A stretch of DNA of 64,000 nucleotides, from contig NZ_FTMQ01000003.1 in the NCBI RefSeq assembly GCF_900156055.1, positions 496,001 to 560,000 of the forward strand. Reading direction: 5' to 3'. Each line of letters opens with the position of its first letter. Positions within the stretch are counted from its first letter, which is position 1. A model generated the notes under the pieces. That model saw nothing but the letters and a program-made list of their open reading frames with translations, ran no database searches and was not told where the DNA came from. Shown piece after piece: positions 34,008 through 43,223 of this stretch. The DNA comes from Rhizobium sp. RU33A (GTDB taxonomy: Bacteria; Pseudomonadota; Alphaproteobacteria; Rhizobiales; Rhizobiaceae). Both the position numbers and the translations under genes were made by a program.

Positions 34008-36461
34008 ATGATCAGACTGATTGGATATCTCTTCGGATTGGCGTCCGTGCTTGCGCTCGGCGTTGCGGCGGTGGTCGCCGTCTATCTGATAGGTGTGACC
34101 AAGGACCTGCCGGACTACGAGGTTCTCGCCAGCTATTCGCCGCCGGTGACGACCCGCATCCATGCCGGCAACGGCGCGCTGGTGGCCGAATATGCCCGCG
34201 AGCGCCGGTTGTTCCTGCCGATCCAGGCGATCCCGGATCGCGTCAAGGCAGCCTTCCTTTCGGCTGAAGACAAAAATTTCTACAACCATCCCGGCGTCGA
34301 CATCACCGGCCTCGGCCGCGCGATCCTGGTGAACGTCCAGAACCTCGGCTCTGGCCGTCGCCCGGTGGGTGCTTCGACGATCACCCAGCAGGTGGCCAAG
34401 AACTTCCTCCTGTCGTCCGACCAGACCATGGACCGCAAGATCAAGGAAGCGATCCTCTCCTTCCGCATCGAGCAGGCCTATTCGAAGGACAAGATCCTCG
34501 AACTCTATCTGAACGAGATCTTCTTCGGATTGAATGCCTATGGCATCGCCGGGGCCGCGCTCACCTATTTCGACAAGTCGGTGACGGAACTCACCATCGC
34601 CGAGACGGCTTATCTCGCAGCCCTACCAAAGGGACCGAACAACTACCATCCTTTCCGCCGCACCGAGGCGGCGATTGAGCGCCGCAACTGGGTCATTGAC
34701 CGCATGGTCGAAAATGGCTTCGTTGTCCGTGAAGAGGCCGAAGAGGCCAAGAAGGAGCCGCTCGGCGTCAACCTGCGTCGCACCGGTTCTTCGCTCTTCG
34801 CATCGGATTATTTCGCGGAGGAAGTCCGCCGCCAGATCATCGAGAAATATGGCGACCAGTCGCTCTATGAAGGTGGCCTTTCGGTTCGCACCTCGCTTGA
34901 CCCGAAGATGCAGATCGCAGCCCGCAAGGCGTTGCAGTCGGCCCTCCTGACCTATGACCAGCGTCGCGGCTTCCGCGAGCCGATCAAGACCATTCCGCTG
35001 GAAGGTGATTGGGGCATTCCGCTCGCCGAAATCCCCGCGCTTGCCGATGTGCCGGAATGGAAGGTCGCCGTTGTGCTCGATGTCGCCGCCGATGGTGTCG
35101 ATATCGGCCTGCAACCCGCCAAGGAAGGCGGTGGCAAGGTCGTTGCCGAGCGCGTGCGCGGTCGCATTGCACCCGGTGACATGGAATGGGCCTTCCGCTC
35201 CGCGAGCGCCGAGCGCAAGTCGAGCAAGTCGCCCGTCGGTGTCCTCAATCCGGGTGACGTGGTTTATGTCGAGGCCAAGGAAGAGGGCTCAAGCGCCTAC
35301 CGTCTCCGCCAGTTGCCGAAGGTGCAGGGCGGTCTCGTCGCCATGGATCCGCATACGGGCCGCGTTCTGGCACTTGCCGGTGGCTTCTCCTACGCCCAGT
35401 CCGAATTCAACCGTGCGACCCAGGCGATGCGTCAGCCCGGTTCGTCCTTCAAGCCCTTTGTATATGCGGCCGCTCTCGACACCGGTTACACCCCGGCGTC
35501 GGTCATCATGGATGCACCCGTCGAATTCGTCTCCGGTGGCCAGGTCTGGCGTCCGCAGAACTACGGCGGCGGTTCGGCTGGCCCGCAGACCCTGCGTCTC
35601 GGTATCGAGAAGTCGCGTAACCTGATGACGGTGCGCCTCGCCAACGACATGGGCATGAACCTCGTCGCGGAATATGCCGAACGCTTCGGCATCTACAACA
35701 AGATGAACCCGGTGCTCGCCATGTCGCTCGGCTCGGGTGAAACCACCGTGATGCGCATGGTCTCCGCCTACGCCGTCTTCGCCAATGGCGGAAAGCAGAT
35801 CAAGCCCACGCTGATCGACCGTATCCAGGACCGTCACGGCAAAACCATCTTCCGTCACGAAGACCGCATCTGCGAGGCCTGCAATGCCGAGCGCTTTACC
35901 GGCCAGGAAGAGCCGGTCGTCGTCGACAACCGCGAACAGGTTCTCGATCCGATGACGGCCTACCAGATCACCTCGATGATGGAAGGTGTCGTGACGCGTG
36001 GCACGGCTGCCGGTAAGATCGAGCTCGGCCGCCCTGTCGCTGGCAAGACCGGCACGTCGAATGACGAAAAGGACGCCTGGTTCGTCGGTTACACACCCGA
36101 CCTGGTCGCCGGCGTCTATATCGGCTTCGACCAGCCGGCGCCCATGGGACGCGGCTCGACCGGCGGTTCGCTTGCAGCCCCCGTCTTCAACGACTTCATG
36201 CAGATGGCAACCGCCGATACGCCTCCCGGCCAATTCTTCGTACCGCCCGGCATGAGCTTCATTCCGGTCAACCGAACCACCGGCATGTTCGCCTATGAGG
36301 GCGAGCAGGATACGATCATCGAGGCCTTCAAGCCTGGCACGGGTCCTGCCGATACGCTGTCGATCATCGGCATGGACGGCTACGCGCCGCCGGAAGAAAT
36401 TCTGCGCGACTCGCCGCAGGCCAATCAGGCCGTCACCTCCGGTTCCGGCGGTCTCTTCTAA
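34008..36461 (+). CDS. mrcA: Penicillin-binding protein 1A
   Basis: 817-residue bifunctional peptidoglycan synthase. An N-terminal membrane anchor (about 8-30) precedes the GT51 glycosyltransferase domain with the catalytic glutamate in LSAEDKNFYNHPGVD and SKDKILELYLNEIFFG. A connecting region leads to the transpeptidase domain: active-site serine in GSSFKPFVYAA, a KTGTSND box and a middle S-x-N-type SRN motif (EKSRNLM). The C-terminus (about 720-817) is a low-complexity tail. amiC lies upstream on the same strand, and both act on peptidoglycan. Confidence 0.97.
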   Translation: MIRLIGYLFGLASVLALGVAAVVAVYLIGVTKDLPDYEVLASYSPPVTTRIHAGNGALVAEYARERRLFLPIQAIPDRVKAAFLSAEDKNFYNHPGVDITGLGRAILVNVQNLGSGRRPVGASTITQQVAKNFLLSSDQTMDRKIKEAILSFRIEQAYSKDKILELYLNEIFFGLNAYGIAGAALTYFDKSVTELTIAETAYLAALPKGPNNYHPFRRTEAAIERRNWVIDRMVENGFVVREEAEEAKKEPLGVNLRRTGSSLFASDYFAEEVRRQIIEKYGDQSLYEGGLSVRTSLDPKMQIAARKALQSALLTYDQRRGFREPIKTIPLEGDWGIPLAEIPALADVPEWKVAVVLDVAADGVDIGLQPAKEGGGKVVAERVRGRIAPGDMEWAFRSASAERKSSKSPVGVLNPGDVVYVEAKEEGSSAYRLRQLPKVQGGLVAMDPHTGRVLALAGGFSYAQSEFNRATQAMRQPGSSFKPFVYAAALDTGYTPASVIMDAPVEFVSGGQVWRPQNYGGGSAGPQTLRLGIEKSRNLMTVRLANDMGMNLVAEYAERFGIYNKMNPVLAMSLGSGETTVMRMVSAYAVFANGGKQIKPTLIDRIQDRHGKTIFRHEDRICEACNAERFTGQEEPVVVDNREQVLDPMTAYQITSMMEGVVTRGTAAGKIELGRPVAGKTGTSNDEKDAWFVGYTPDLVAGVYIGFDQPAPMGRGSTGGSLAAPVFNDFMQMATADTPPGQFFVPPGMSFIPVNRTTGMFAYEGEQDTIIEAFKPGTGPADTLSIIGMDGYAPPEEILRDSPQANQAVTSGSGGLF

Positions 36462-36484
36462 GCCAATCCTTAGCATCAGTCGCA

Positions 36485-36511
36485 GCCCGGCCCTTTACAT
36501 CAGGGCCGGGC
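36485..36511 (+). terminator. Strong hairpin between mrcA and prfB
   Basis: GCCCGGCCCT and AGGGCCGGGC form a perfect 10-base stem with a 7-base loop, 24 bases after the mrcA stop. No T-run follows, so it may stabilise the mRNA end or work as a weak terminator. Confidence 0.5.
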
Positions 36512-36566
36512 GCAACTATGCGAAAGACCAGATTTTCACCAGTTTCAGAGGTTGAGAACCGAACGC

Positions 36567-37695
36567 ATGCGTAATGAAATCGAGAATGTCGTCGACGAAA
36601 TCAAGCAGGCCATAAGCCTGCTGAGGAGGCATCTTTGACTGGGATCAGGCGATAAGACGACTGGACTGGTTGAACAACAAGGCCGAGGATCCGAACCTCT
36701 GGAACGATGCCCAGGAAGCCCAGAAGCTGATGCGCGAGCGCCAGCAGCTGGATGACAGCATTGCTGGCGTGAAGCGCCTCGAACAGGCGATGAACGACAA
36801 CATCGAGCTGATCGAGATGGGCGAGGAAGAGGGCGACGAGAGCGTCGTCAAGGACGCCGAAGACCAGCTGAAGGCCCTGAAGACTGAAGCGGCCCGCCGC
36901 CAGGTCGAGGCCATGCTGTCTGGCGAAGCTGACGGCAACGACACCTATATAGAAGTCCATTCCGGCGCCGGCGGTACGGAAAGCCAGGACTGGGCGAACA
37001 TGCTCCTGCGCATGTATACCCGCTGGGCCGAGCGCTCGGGCTTCAAGGTGGAAGTGCTGGAAGTGCATGACGGCGAAGAAGCCGGCATCAAGTCCGCGAC
37101 CATTCTGGTCAAGGGCCACAATGCCTATGGCTGGATGAAAACCGAATCGGGCGTGCACCGTCTGGTCCGCATCTCGCCCTATGATTCGAACGCCCGTCGC
37201 CACACCTCGTTTTCGTCCATCTGGGTTTATCCCGTGGTCGATGACTCGATCCAGATCGATATCAACGAGAGTGATTGCCGCATCGATACCTTCCGCTCCT
37301 CAGGCGCTGGCGGTCAGCACGTCAACACGACCGACTCGGCCGTGCGTATCACGCATATTCCGACCGGCATCGCGGTTGCCTGCCAGCAGGAACGGTCGCA
37401 GCATAAGAACAAGGCCAAGGCCTGGGATATGCTGCGCGCCCGCCTCTACGAGGTCGAACTGAAGAAGCGCGAAGAACTGGCCAATGCCGAAGCCGCCTCC
37501 AAGACGGATATCGGCTGGGGTCACCAGATCCGCTCCTACGTTCTGCAGCCCTACCAGTTGGTCAAGGACCTGCGCACAGGCGTCGAAAGCACCGATCCGG
37601 ATAGCGTCCTGAACGGCGAAATCAACGAGTTCATGGAAGCCGCCTTGGCCCACCGCATCAGCGGCAAGGCATCCGAAGTGTCGGACATCGACTGA
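36567..37695 (+). CDS. prfB: Peptide chain release factor 2 with programmed +1 frameshift
   Basis: RF2, which reads UAA and UGA stop codons. The gene is in two frames: 23 codons from ATG at 36567 to CTT at 36633-36635, then an in-frame TGA (36636-36638). After a +1 shift that skips T36636 the second frame runs to 37695, giving about 375 residues. The catalytic GGQ lies in [15 protein letters not shown] and the recognition region is [13 protein letters not shown]. The frameshift is autoregulatory in this family: RF2 termination at the TGA competes with shifting. A gene call starting at 36670 would lose about 34 residues. Confidence 0.95.
36624..36639 (+). promoter_or_regulatory. prfB programmed frameshift signal
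   Basis: AGGAGG CAT CTT TGA C. The Shine-Dalgarno-like AGGAGG stands 3 bases before the slippery CTT-TGA-C, exactly as in E. coli prfB, where the spacing stimulates the +1 shift. All known elements (internal SD, CTT, TGA followed by C) are present. Confidence 0.95.
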
Positions 37696-37724
37696 TCGCA
37701 TCGATCAGCGGATATGAATTTAGA

Positions 37725-37753
37725 AGGCGGGGCACCGGGTGCTCCGCTTTTTT
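37725..37753 (+). terminator. Rho-independent terminator after prfB
   Basis: GCGGGGCACC and GGTGCTCCGC arms (one G-T wobble) with a tight GC-rich loop, followed by TTTTTT. It sits about 30 bases after the prfB stop; its T-run ends at the stop codon of the convergent methyltransferase gene. Confidence 0.85.
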
Positions 37754-38472
37754 CATGCCGACGCCATGCTCCTCACCCGCGGCGGATCCGCAACAGTCGC
37801 ATCCGCCACGGTGTGGCGTATCGCGGTGAAGGATTTCGCAAATCCGAGGAACGTCTCCGTGCAGATCGAGGCGTCCGGGAACAGGTGCTGCATCTGGCGA
37901 CGGTCGAGCAGGCTCGCATCCTCCAACGCGCCCATGGCCTCGTCGAGGTTGGCGGCCTTCGGATAAAACCCCGTGCGCATCAGCAAATGCGTCCGATACC
38001 GCATCGGGTTGGGTAGCCAGTGAATGAAGGGCAGCCTCGCATGCGGCTCGATCGGGAAGGAGAAGCTCGGTGTCTGGATCGCATAGGATGGCGCAAGTCG
38101 TCTGACTTCAGCTGCGAAGGCCCGCTTCCTGGCCCAGGTTCCCACATGCTCGATCACCGAGTTGGAGAAGACGATATCGAAGGCATTGTCTTCGAACAGC
38201 GGAAGTGAGCAGGCATCGCCGATCGTGGTTTTCACGCTTGGCGGATAGTCGCCCTGGTTCTCGGACTGGTCCGCAAGGTTGATACATTCGACCGATGTAT
38301 GCGCCAGATCGAGCTGGTATTGCCATGTCTGCCAGAACTCGGCAGTCCCTCCGAGATCGATGATGCGGCAGGTGCCCTTCATCCGAACGACATCGTCGAT
38401 CATCCGCCCAAGTTGTTCGATGCGCCTGCGACGGAACCGATTGCCCGAAGATGTCGGGGAGATGTTGAGCAT
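37753..38472 (-). CDS. SAM-dependent methyltransferase, class I
   Basis: 239-residue methyltransferase. The start at 38472 follows AGGAA by 6 bases; an upstream in-frame start at 38514 is possible. The SAM-binding region is CRIIDLGGTAEFW (motif I, a variant of DxGxG), then ECINLAD, TTIGDACSLPLFEDNAFDIVFSNSVIEHVG (motif II/III, with the DIVFSNSVIEH typical of UbiE/TylF-like groups). Substrate is unknown; the PIEPHARLPFIHWLPNP segment is seen in lipid or sugar methyltransferases. It stands alone, convergent with prfB. Confidence 0.8.
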   Translation of the reverse strand: MLNISPTSSGNRFRRRRIEQLGRMIDDVVRMKGTCRIIDLGGTAEFWQTWQYQLDLAHTSVECINLADQSENQGDYPPSVKTTIGDACSLPLFEDNAFDIVFSNSVIEHVGTWARKRAFAAEVRRLAPSYAIQTPSFSFPIEPHARLPFIHWLPNPMRYRTHLLMRTGFYPKAANLDEAMGALEDASLLDRRQMQHLFPDASICTETFLGFAKSFTAIRHTVADATVADPPRVRSMASA

Positions 38473-38563
38473 GAAGGGTTCCTGGCGCTGGCAGAGAAGG
38501 AAACCCATAGGCAATTCATGATGTGCTTGTAAATCTGATGCTTAATGCTTGGTTAACGCAGCA

Positions 38564-39040
38564 TCAGTTGCTCGCCCGTTCCACCTTGATGTCGCCGAGC
38601 TCGTCGATCAGTACCGTCCATTCCTCGACACGATCGGTCTCCGGCGAAGTCTTCAGATAAACGGTGGCAAAGAATCCGGGCGTTCCAGCAACCCCGGTCA
38701 TGCTTTCGGGACGAATGCCCGTGACATAGGGCTTGATGGCCGTGAACTCTTCGAGCTCGACACTCTCGACAAGCCTGAGCCCGCCTTCGCCCGAAGCGAT
38801 CATCTGCAGATGGATGCGAGCGGTCCGGTCGGCCTGGCGGATGGCGACCAGCTTGTAGTAGCCGCGTGCGCCCCCTCCAACCGGCGTCTCGACACCGGCA
38901 ACGCCTTCCGGCGCCGATTCCCAATAGCCGCCGCTGATCACGAAGGTGGCGGTCACCGGCAGCGCATTGATCTCGTCCGCGATGACGGGAGCGGAAAACA
39001 GGAGAGGGGCCAATAGGGCGGAGACGGCGAGAACCTTCAT
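38564..39040 (-). CDS. Secreted protein of unknown function
   Basis: 158-residue exported protein. The start at 39040 follows GAGGTTTCCG and gives a clear signal peptide (KVLAVSALLAPLLFSAPVIADE). The mature part is beta-rich with FVISGGYWESAPEG, YYKLVAIRQADRTARIHLQMI and a C-terminal VEEWTVLIDELGDIKVER. It starts 8 bases after the nadK stop and may be co-transcribed with it. No family name comes to mind; it is conserved in form but unassigned. Confidence 0.72.
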   Translation of the reverse strand: MKVLAVSALLAPLLFSAPVIADEINALPVTATFVISGGYWESAPEGVAGVETPVGGGARGYYKLVAIRQADRTARIHLQMIASGEGGLRLVESVELEEFTAIKPYVTGIRPESMTGVAGTPGFFATVYLKTSPETDRVEEWTVLIDELGDIKVERASN

Positions 39041-39048
39041 CGGAAACC

Positions 39049-39822
39049 TCAATCGGAAAACTGTTCGGCGAGGATTCGATCGGACCAGGAGCGGTCGGGA
39101 TCCGACAGGATACGCGCCGTCGTGTCCTCCGACTGCGCAATCTCCACCCGGAGAACCGATTTGACCTCCGTATGATCGGCCACTGCGTTGACCGGCCGCT
39201 TCTCCGGCTCCAGCACCTCGAGCACCACGGTCACCTTGTCGGGCAGCAACGCTCCACGCCAGCGCCGTGGCCTGAAGGCACTGACGGGTGTGAGCGCCAG
39301 CAACGGTGCCTCGAGCGGCAGAATCGGCCCATGGGCCGAGAGATTATAGGCGGTCGAACCAACCGGCGTCGCCACCATCAGGCCGTCACAGATCAGTTCC
39401 TCGAGACGGACCTGTCCGTCGATAATCACCCTGAGCTTGGCTGCCTGGTAGGACTGCCTGAGAACCGAGACTTCGTTGATCGCCAATGCGAAGGAGACCG
39501 ACCCGTCTGTATTGCTTGTCGTCATCTTCAGTGGATGAAATTCATTCTCGACCGACGCCGAAATACGCTCGGGAAGATTGTCGGTCGAATAGTCGTTCAT
39601 CAGGAAGCCGACGGAGCCGCGATTCATACCATAGATCAGCTTGCCGGTGTTCATCGTGTCGTGCAGCGTCTGTAGCATGAAGCCATCGCCGCCGAGGGCC
39701 ACGATGACGTCGGCCTCGGCCGGCTCGGTATGGCCGTAGCGACGAATCAGCTCATTGCGCGAAGCCTGGGCTTCGTCTGTGTTGGAGGCGATGAAGGCGA
39801 GCGACCGGAACGTGCGAGACAT
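39049..39822 (-). CDS. nadK: NAD kinase
   Basis: 257-residue enzyme that makes NADP from NAD. The start at 39822 (MSRTFRSLAFIASNTDEAQ) gives the usual alphaproteobacterial length; an open frame extends upstream but is not coding. The GGDG motif is in VIVALGGDGFMLQTLH, followed by YGMNRGSVGFLMN and the conserved CDGLMVATPVGSTAYNLSAHGPIL. The 3' end is 8 bases before the secreted-protein gene. Confidence 0.96.
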   Translation of the reverse strand: MSRTFRSLAFIASNTDEAQASRNELIRRYGHTEPAEADVIVALGGDGFMLQTLHDTMNTGKLIYGMNRGSVGFLMNDYSTDNLPERISASVENEFHPLKMTTSNTDGSVSFALAINEVSVLRQSYQAAKLRVIIDGQVRLEELICDGLMVATPVGSTAYNLSAHGPILPLEAPLLALTPVSAFRPRRWRGALLPDKVTVVLEVLEPEKRPVNAVADHTEVKSVLRVEIAQSEDTTARILSDPDRSWSDRILAEQFSD

Positions 39823-40016
39823 GGCGAGCCCTGATGAAATGTCGCCAAGTGGTACATGACAACTAGCTGGAACCACAAGCCGTTTCGGCCCGGAATCGGT
39901 TCGGCGTGCGCACGGCCGAAGCATCTGGCCTCTGCGCACTTATTCACCATTTCTGCTAACCTTGGCCCGATTTTTTGCTTTACCGCAAACCGATTTCCGC
40001 CTAAACACCCCGCATT

Positions 40017-40092
<76 letters not shown>

Positions 40093-40177
40093 CTTCTCAC
40101 CACAGATTTTCGTTTTTCCCATTGTCCTGACAGGCACTTCTTTGGCATGGTCTCGGCCGACAGCCGATGGAGACCCG

Positions 40178-41152
40178 ATGCGCGAGACGTTTCATGCCGG
40201 CCTGGCTTTGGCCGCGACTGCCCTGTTTCTGCTGCCGGCCGAGAGCCGGGCTGCCGACATCAAGTATGCGTGTGACGACAGCACGACCCTGACCGTCGTT
40301 TTCAGCGAGGCGCAGGCCGAGGTGACGATCCCCGACGGGTCCAAGATTTCCCTGCCGCAGCAACAGGCCGCGAGCGGTTTCTGGTATTCGAATGGCCGCT
40401 ACGAATTGCGTGGCAAGGGCGAGGAATTGCAGTTTGCCATCGGCCGCATGGCGCCGGTCACCTGCCGCAATGCCGGCGAGGTGACGGGTCAGTTCGATCG
40501 CGCCACGCGCGCCGAGGTCGAACTCGCCGAAAAGGACACCGGCTTCGACATGAAGGGCAAGCTCACCTGCCTGCGTTATCCCAATTTTGCCTTGAAAGAA
40601 CTCGATCTCGGCGAGAAGGGCGCAGCAGGGATCTACATCGCTTCGTCCGAGGGCCCCTGCCAGCTCAATCCGACCCTCGACCGCAAGATTGAGGACGACA
40701 CGGCCGGCTATCTCTGGGGTGCTGTCGGTCCTTACGCCTTCTTCCGCGGTGCCGACGGCTTGAATGGCGGCCTGCCATTCGTGGTCTACGACGCCCGCAC
40801 TGGTGCGCGACTGATGCAGGATCTGATTGCCGGCGAGTTTAGCGCTCTCTCCCTGGTCGGAGAGGAACTTACCCTGCGCTATCGCCGCACCCACGCGGCT
40901 TCCTGTTCCTTGCTGGCGGCTCCGGAGAGCTGTGCTGCGACCATCCGTCAGGAACTCGGCCTTGCCGCCGATCGTGCGATGCCCGATTGCCGTGCCGCCT
41001 ATCAGCCGGCAATCGATGCCGATCCCGACGCTGCCAAGGCGATCGAAGCCTGGCCAAGCGTCATCGATTATCCGGTCGAGCGCACGCTGTCGGTGTCCGG
41101 CACGTCCTTCGTTGCCGTCGATGGCGACCTGGCCTGCCGTCCTTCCATGTGA
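40178..41152 (+). CDS. Exported MliC-domain protein with long C-terminal extension
   Basis: 324-residue exported protein. The start at 40178 has GGAG 6 bases upstream and gives a signal peptide ending near ESRAAD. Residues about 28-95 match the MliC (membrane-bound lysozyme inhibitor of c-type lysozyme) fold: IKYACDDSTTLTVVF, a central ISLPQQQAASGFWYSNGRYELRGKGEELQF, and a closing TC. About 225 further residues follow, with paired cysteines (for example TCLRYPNF, GPCQLNP, SCSLLAAPESC) and no recognised domain. MliC proteins are usually only about 100-130 residues, so this is long. It may defend against host or predator lysozyme; the extension's role is unknown. Confidence 0.78.
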   Translation: MRETFHAGLALAATALFLLPAESRAADIKYACDDSTTLTVVFSEAQAEVTIPDGSKISLPQQQAASGFWYSNGRYELRGKGEELQFAIGRMAPVTCRNAGEVTGQFDRATRAEVELAEKDTGFDMKGKLTCLRYPNFALKELDLGEKGAAGIYIASSEGPCQLNPTLDRKIEDDTAGYLWGAVGPYAFFRGADGLNGGLPFVVYDARTGARLMQDLIAGEFSALSLVGEELTLRYRRTHAASCSLLAAPESCAATIRQELGLAADRAMPDCRAAYQPAIDADPDAAKAIEAWPSVIDYPVERTLSVSGTSFVAVDGDLACRPSM

Positions 41153-41176
41153 AGGCGCGCACCGGCAGATCCCCGT

Positions 41177-42391
41177 TCAGTCGTCGGCATCGAGGCGCGC
41201 GGCATCCTGTATGTCGCGCAAAAGGTCGGGCAGGGCGGCCTGCACACGGTTCCAGCTCGGCATGAAGGGCGTGGCATTCGGATTGTCGAGATAGACCTGG
41301 CCCGCCTCGATCAGGTTCGCCGCAAACAGCTCGACTGCCTGTTCCTCGCGATGCCGATCGGTGGTGAGCCCGTTCATCCGGGCATCGTGGTAATAGGTTT
41401 CCACCAGATCGAGAGCCGTCCTGTAATAGGTGGCCTTCAGCGTCCGGAAGGCGTCATTGCCGAACACGACCCCGTCGGTGGCGAGCTTGCGGTAGAGCGC
41501 CTTGGTGATGTCGATCGACATGCGTGACAGGCCCTTGGCCGCATCCTCAGGGGAGAGCGGCTGGTGCTTGTGGTCATAGGCGTCGGCAATGTCGACCTGG
41601 CAGATCGACTGGGTCGAGTAGTTGCGCCACATCTCCGAGAGGACCCCGATCTCCAGCCCCCAGTCCGAGGGAATGCGGATATCGGAGAGGATCTGGGTCT
41701 GCATGGCGAATTCGCCGGCGAGCGGATAGCGGAAGGCCTTGAGGAAGTCGATATAAGGGTGATGCCCGATCACCTTCTCGAGGCTCAGCAGCAGCGGCGT
41801 CACGAGCAGCCGCGTCACGCGACCGTTGAGCGAGCGGTCCGCAATGCGCGGATAATAGCCCTTGGAGAAGACGTATGGGAAACGCGGATTGGCGACGGGG
41901 TAGACGAGCCGCGCCAGCATGTCGCGCGAATAGGTGACAATATCGCAGTCATGCAGGGCAACCACGCCGGCCTGCCGGGCGGCCAACACATAACCCATGC
42001 AGAACCAGACATTGCGCCCCTTGCCGGGTTGGTCGGGCGAAAGGGCCTCTGCCTTCAGTTTCTCGTCGACGGCACGCAGCCGGGGCCCATCATGCCAGAG
42101 AATCGTATGCTTTTGCGGCAGTCGCGAGAAGTATTGCTTCGCATGCCGGAACTGCTGTTGATCGGCCTGGTCGAGCCCAATGACGATCTCGGAGATGTAG
42201 GGCGCCTGGGAAAGTTCGGAAACGATGTTTTCGAGGGCAGGGGCCTCGAGTTCGGAATAGAGCGACGGCAGGATCAGCGTGATCGGTCGCGAGGCGGAAA
42301 AGACGGTAAGCTCTTTCTCCATCCGCTCCAGCGATCGCTCCCTGAGATTGTGCAGGGTGGCAACCACGCCGTTCTGGTGAAAATCCGCCAT
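41177..42391 (-). CDS. gpgS: Glucosyl-3-phosphoglycerate synthase-like glycosyltransferase
   Basis: 404-residue glycosyltransferase resembling GpgS (GT81), which joins glucose from a nucleotide sugar to 3-phosphoglycerate. The GT-A fold is seen as ITLILPSLYSE, then ISEIVIGLDQAD, the KGRNVWFCMGYVLAA region, and the divalent-metal DxD as ALHDCDIVTYSRD. The start at 42391 follows AAAGGA by 6 bases. The phosphatase gene 37 bases upstream on the same strand fits a two-gene pathway for glucosylglycerate or mannosylglucosylglycerate, an osmolyte. The exact donor is not proven. Confidence 0.72.
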   Translation of the reverse strand: MADFHQNGVVATLHNLRERSLERMEKELTVFSASRPITLILPSLYSELEAPALENIVSELSQAPYISEIVIGLDQADQQQFRHAKQYFSRLPQKHTILWHDGPRLRAVDEKLKAEALSPDQPGKGRNVWFCMGYVLAARQAGVVALHDCDIVTYSRDMLARLVYPVANPRFPYVFSKGYYPRIADRSLNGRVTRLLVTPLLLSLEKVIGHHPYIDFLKAFRYPLAGEFAMQTQILSDIRIPSDWGLEIGVLSEMWRNYSTQSICQVDIADAYDHKHQPLSPEDAAKGLSRMSIDITKALYRKLATDGVVFGNDAFRTLKATYYRTALDLVETYYHDARMNGLTTDRHREEQAVELFAANLIEAGQVYLDNPNATPFMPSWNRVQAALPDLLRDIQDAARLDADD

Positions 42392-42428
42392 ATCTAATCC
42401 TTTCGTGATGAAGTCGGTTGCGGCCGAC

Positions 42429-43223
42429 TCAGAGAAACCCCGTGGCAACGAGTTGGTGGATCATGATGTTCCAGCCCTCAGGGCCGGATTGTTCCGAGCG
42501 CAAAATGGCGCCCTCTGTCTCCCGCTCCGTGACTGGCAGGGCCTTGTGTGCGGGATTGGCGATGATGATGCCGCAATCGGCGGCTTGCAGCATTGCGAGA
42601 TCGTTCGGCGCATCGCCAAGCGCGACCGTGCGGATCATCTCGCCGGCGCTGAGGCGCTGGTAATATACGACGACCTCGGCCATGCGCTCGGCCTTGGAGG
42701 TCTTGGGCATAAGAGTGAAGAAGCGTCCGCCCTGGACGGCGGTGAAGCCTTGCGCGTCAAGCAGCGCCATAAATGCCTGCCTCTGCACCTCGGTGCCGGT
42801 GAAGCGACCCGGCTCGGAAAAGAGCCGTTGGCGAGCAAGTTCGGCTGCGGGGAGTGGCAGCCCTGTCTCGGCCGCGACCCGCGCTGCGCTCCAGTCACCA
42901 AAGCCTTCGAAGCAGGTGGCGAGCTCTTTAGGTAATTCCCTAAGAAAAGAACGTAGGTCGTTGTAAGGACTCTGCAAATCCTCCCTGGAAAAGGCTGATT
43001 CCGTATCAAGTCCGACGACGCCCGCGCCGTTTTCGACGATCATCGGATGGGCAATACCGATCGCTTCCGCGATCGGCCGCATCTCTGCTTCTGTCTTGCT
43101 GCTGGCGAGAATGACGGGAATGCCGCGTGACGCCAGAAGATCAAGCGCCGGCCGCGCCGCCTCGAAGGAATAGCTGTCGTGGTCGAGCAGCGTTCCGTCG
43201 AGATCGGTGAAGACGAGCTTCAT
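42429..43223 (-). CDS. Mannosyl/glucosyl-3-phosphoglycerate phosphatase (HAD)
   Basis: 264-residue HAD-superfamily phosphatase. Motif I is FTDLDGTLLD at the start, motif II ILASSKTEAEM, and motif IV GDAPNDLAMLQAAD. The cap (about 85-190) and the HPMIVENGAG segment after motif II are typical of mannosyl-3-phosphoglycerate phosphatase. It would remove the phosphate from the product of the adjacent synthase. The start codon shares a base with the rlmB stop (TGATG), so the three genes may form one transcript. Confidence 0.85.
   Translation of the reverse strand: MKLVFTDLDGTLLDHDSYSFEAARPALDLLASRGIPVILASSKTEAEMRPIAEAIGIAHPMIVENGAGVVGLDTESAFSREDLQSPYNDLRSFLRELPKELATCFEGFGDWSAARVAAETGLPLPAAELARQRLFSEPGRFTGTEVQRQAFMALLDAQGFTAVQGGRFFTLMPKTSKAERMAEVVVYYQRLSAGEMIRTVALGDAPNDLAMLQAADCGIIIANPAHKALPVTERETEGAILRSEQSGPEGWNIMIHQLVATGFL

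Noticed and set aside
36567..36638. prfB looked like a frameshifted pseudogene
   Set aside because: The break has all elements of the known programmed frameshift and the downstream frame is complete.
39961..39990. CTTGGC before tRNA-Thr as a promoter
   Set aside because: The expected -10 position (CGCAAA) does not fit.
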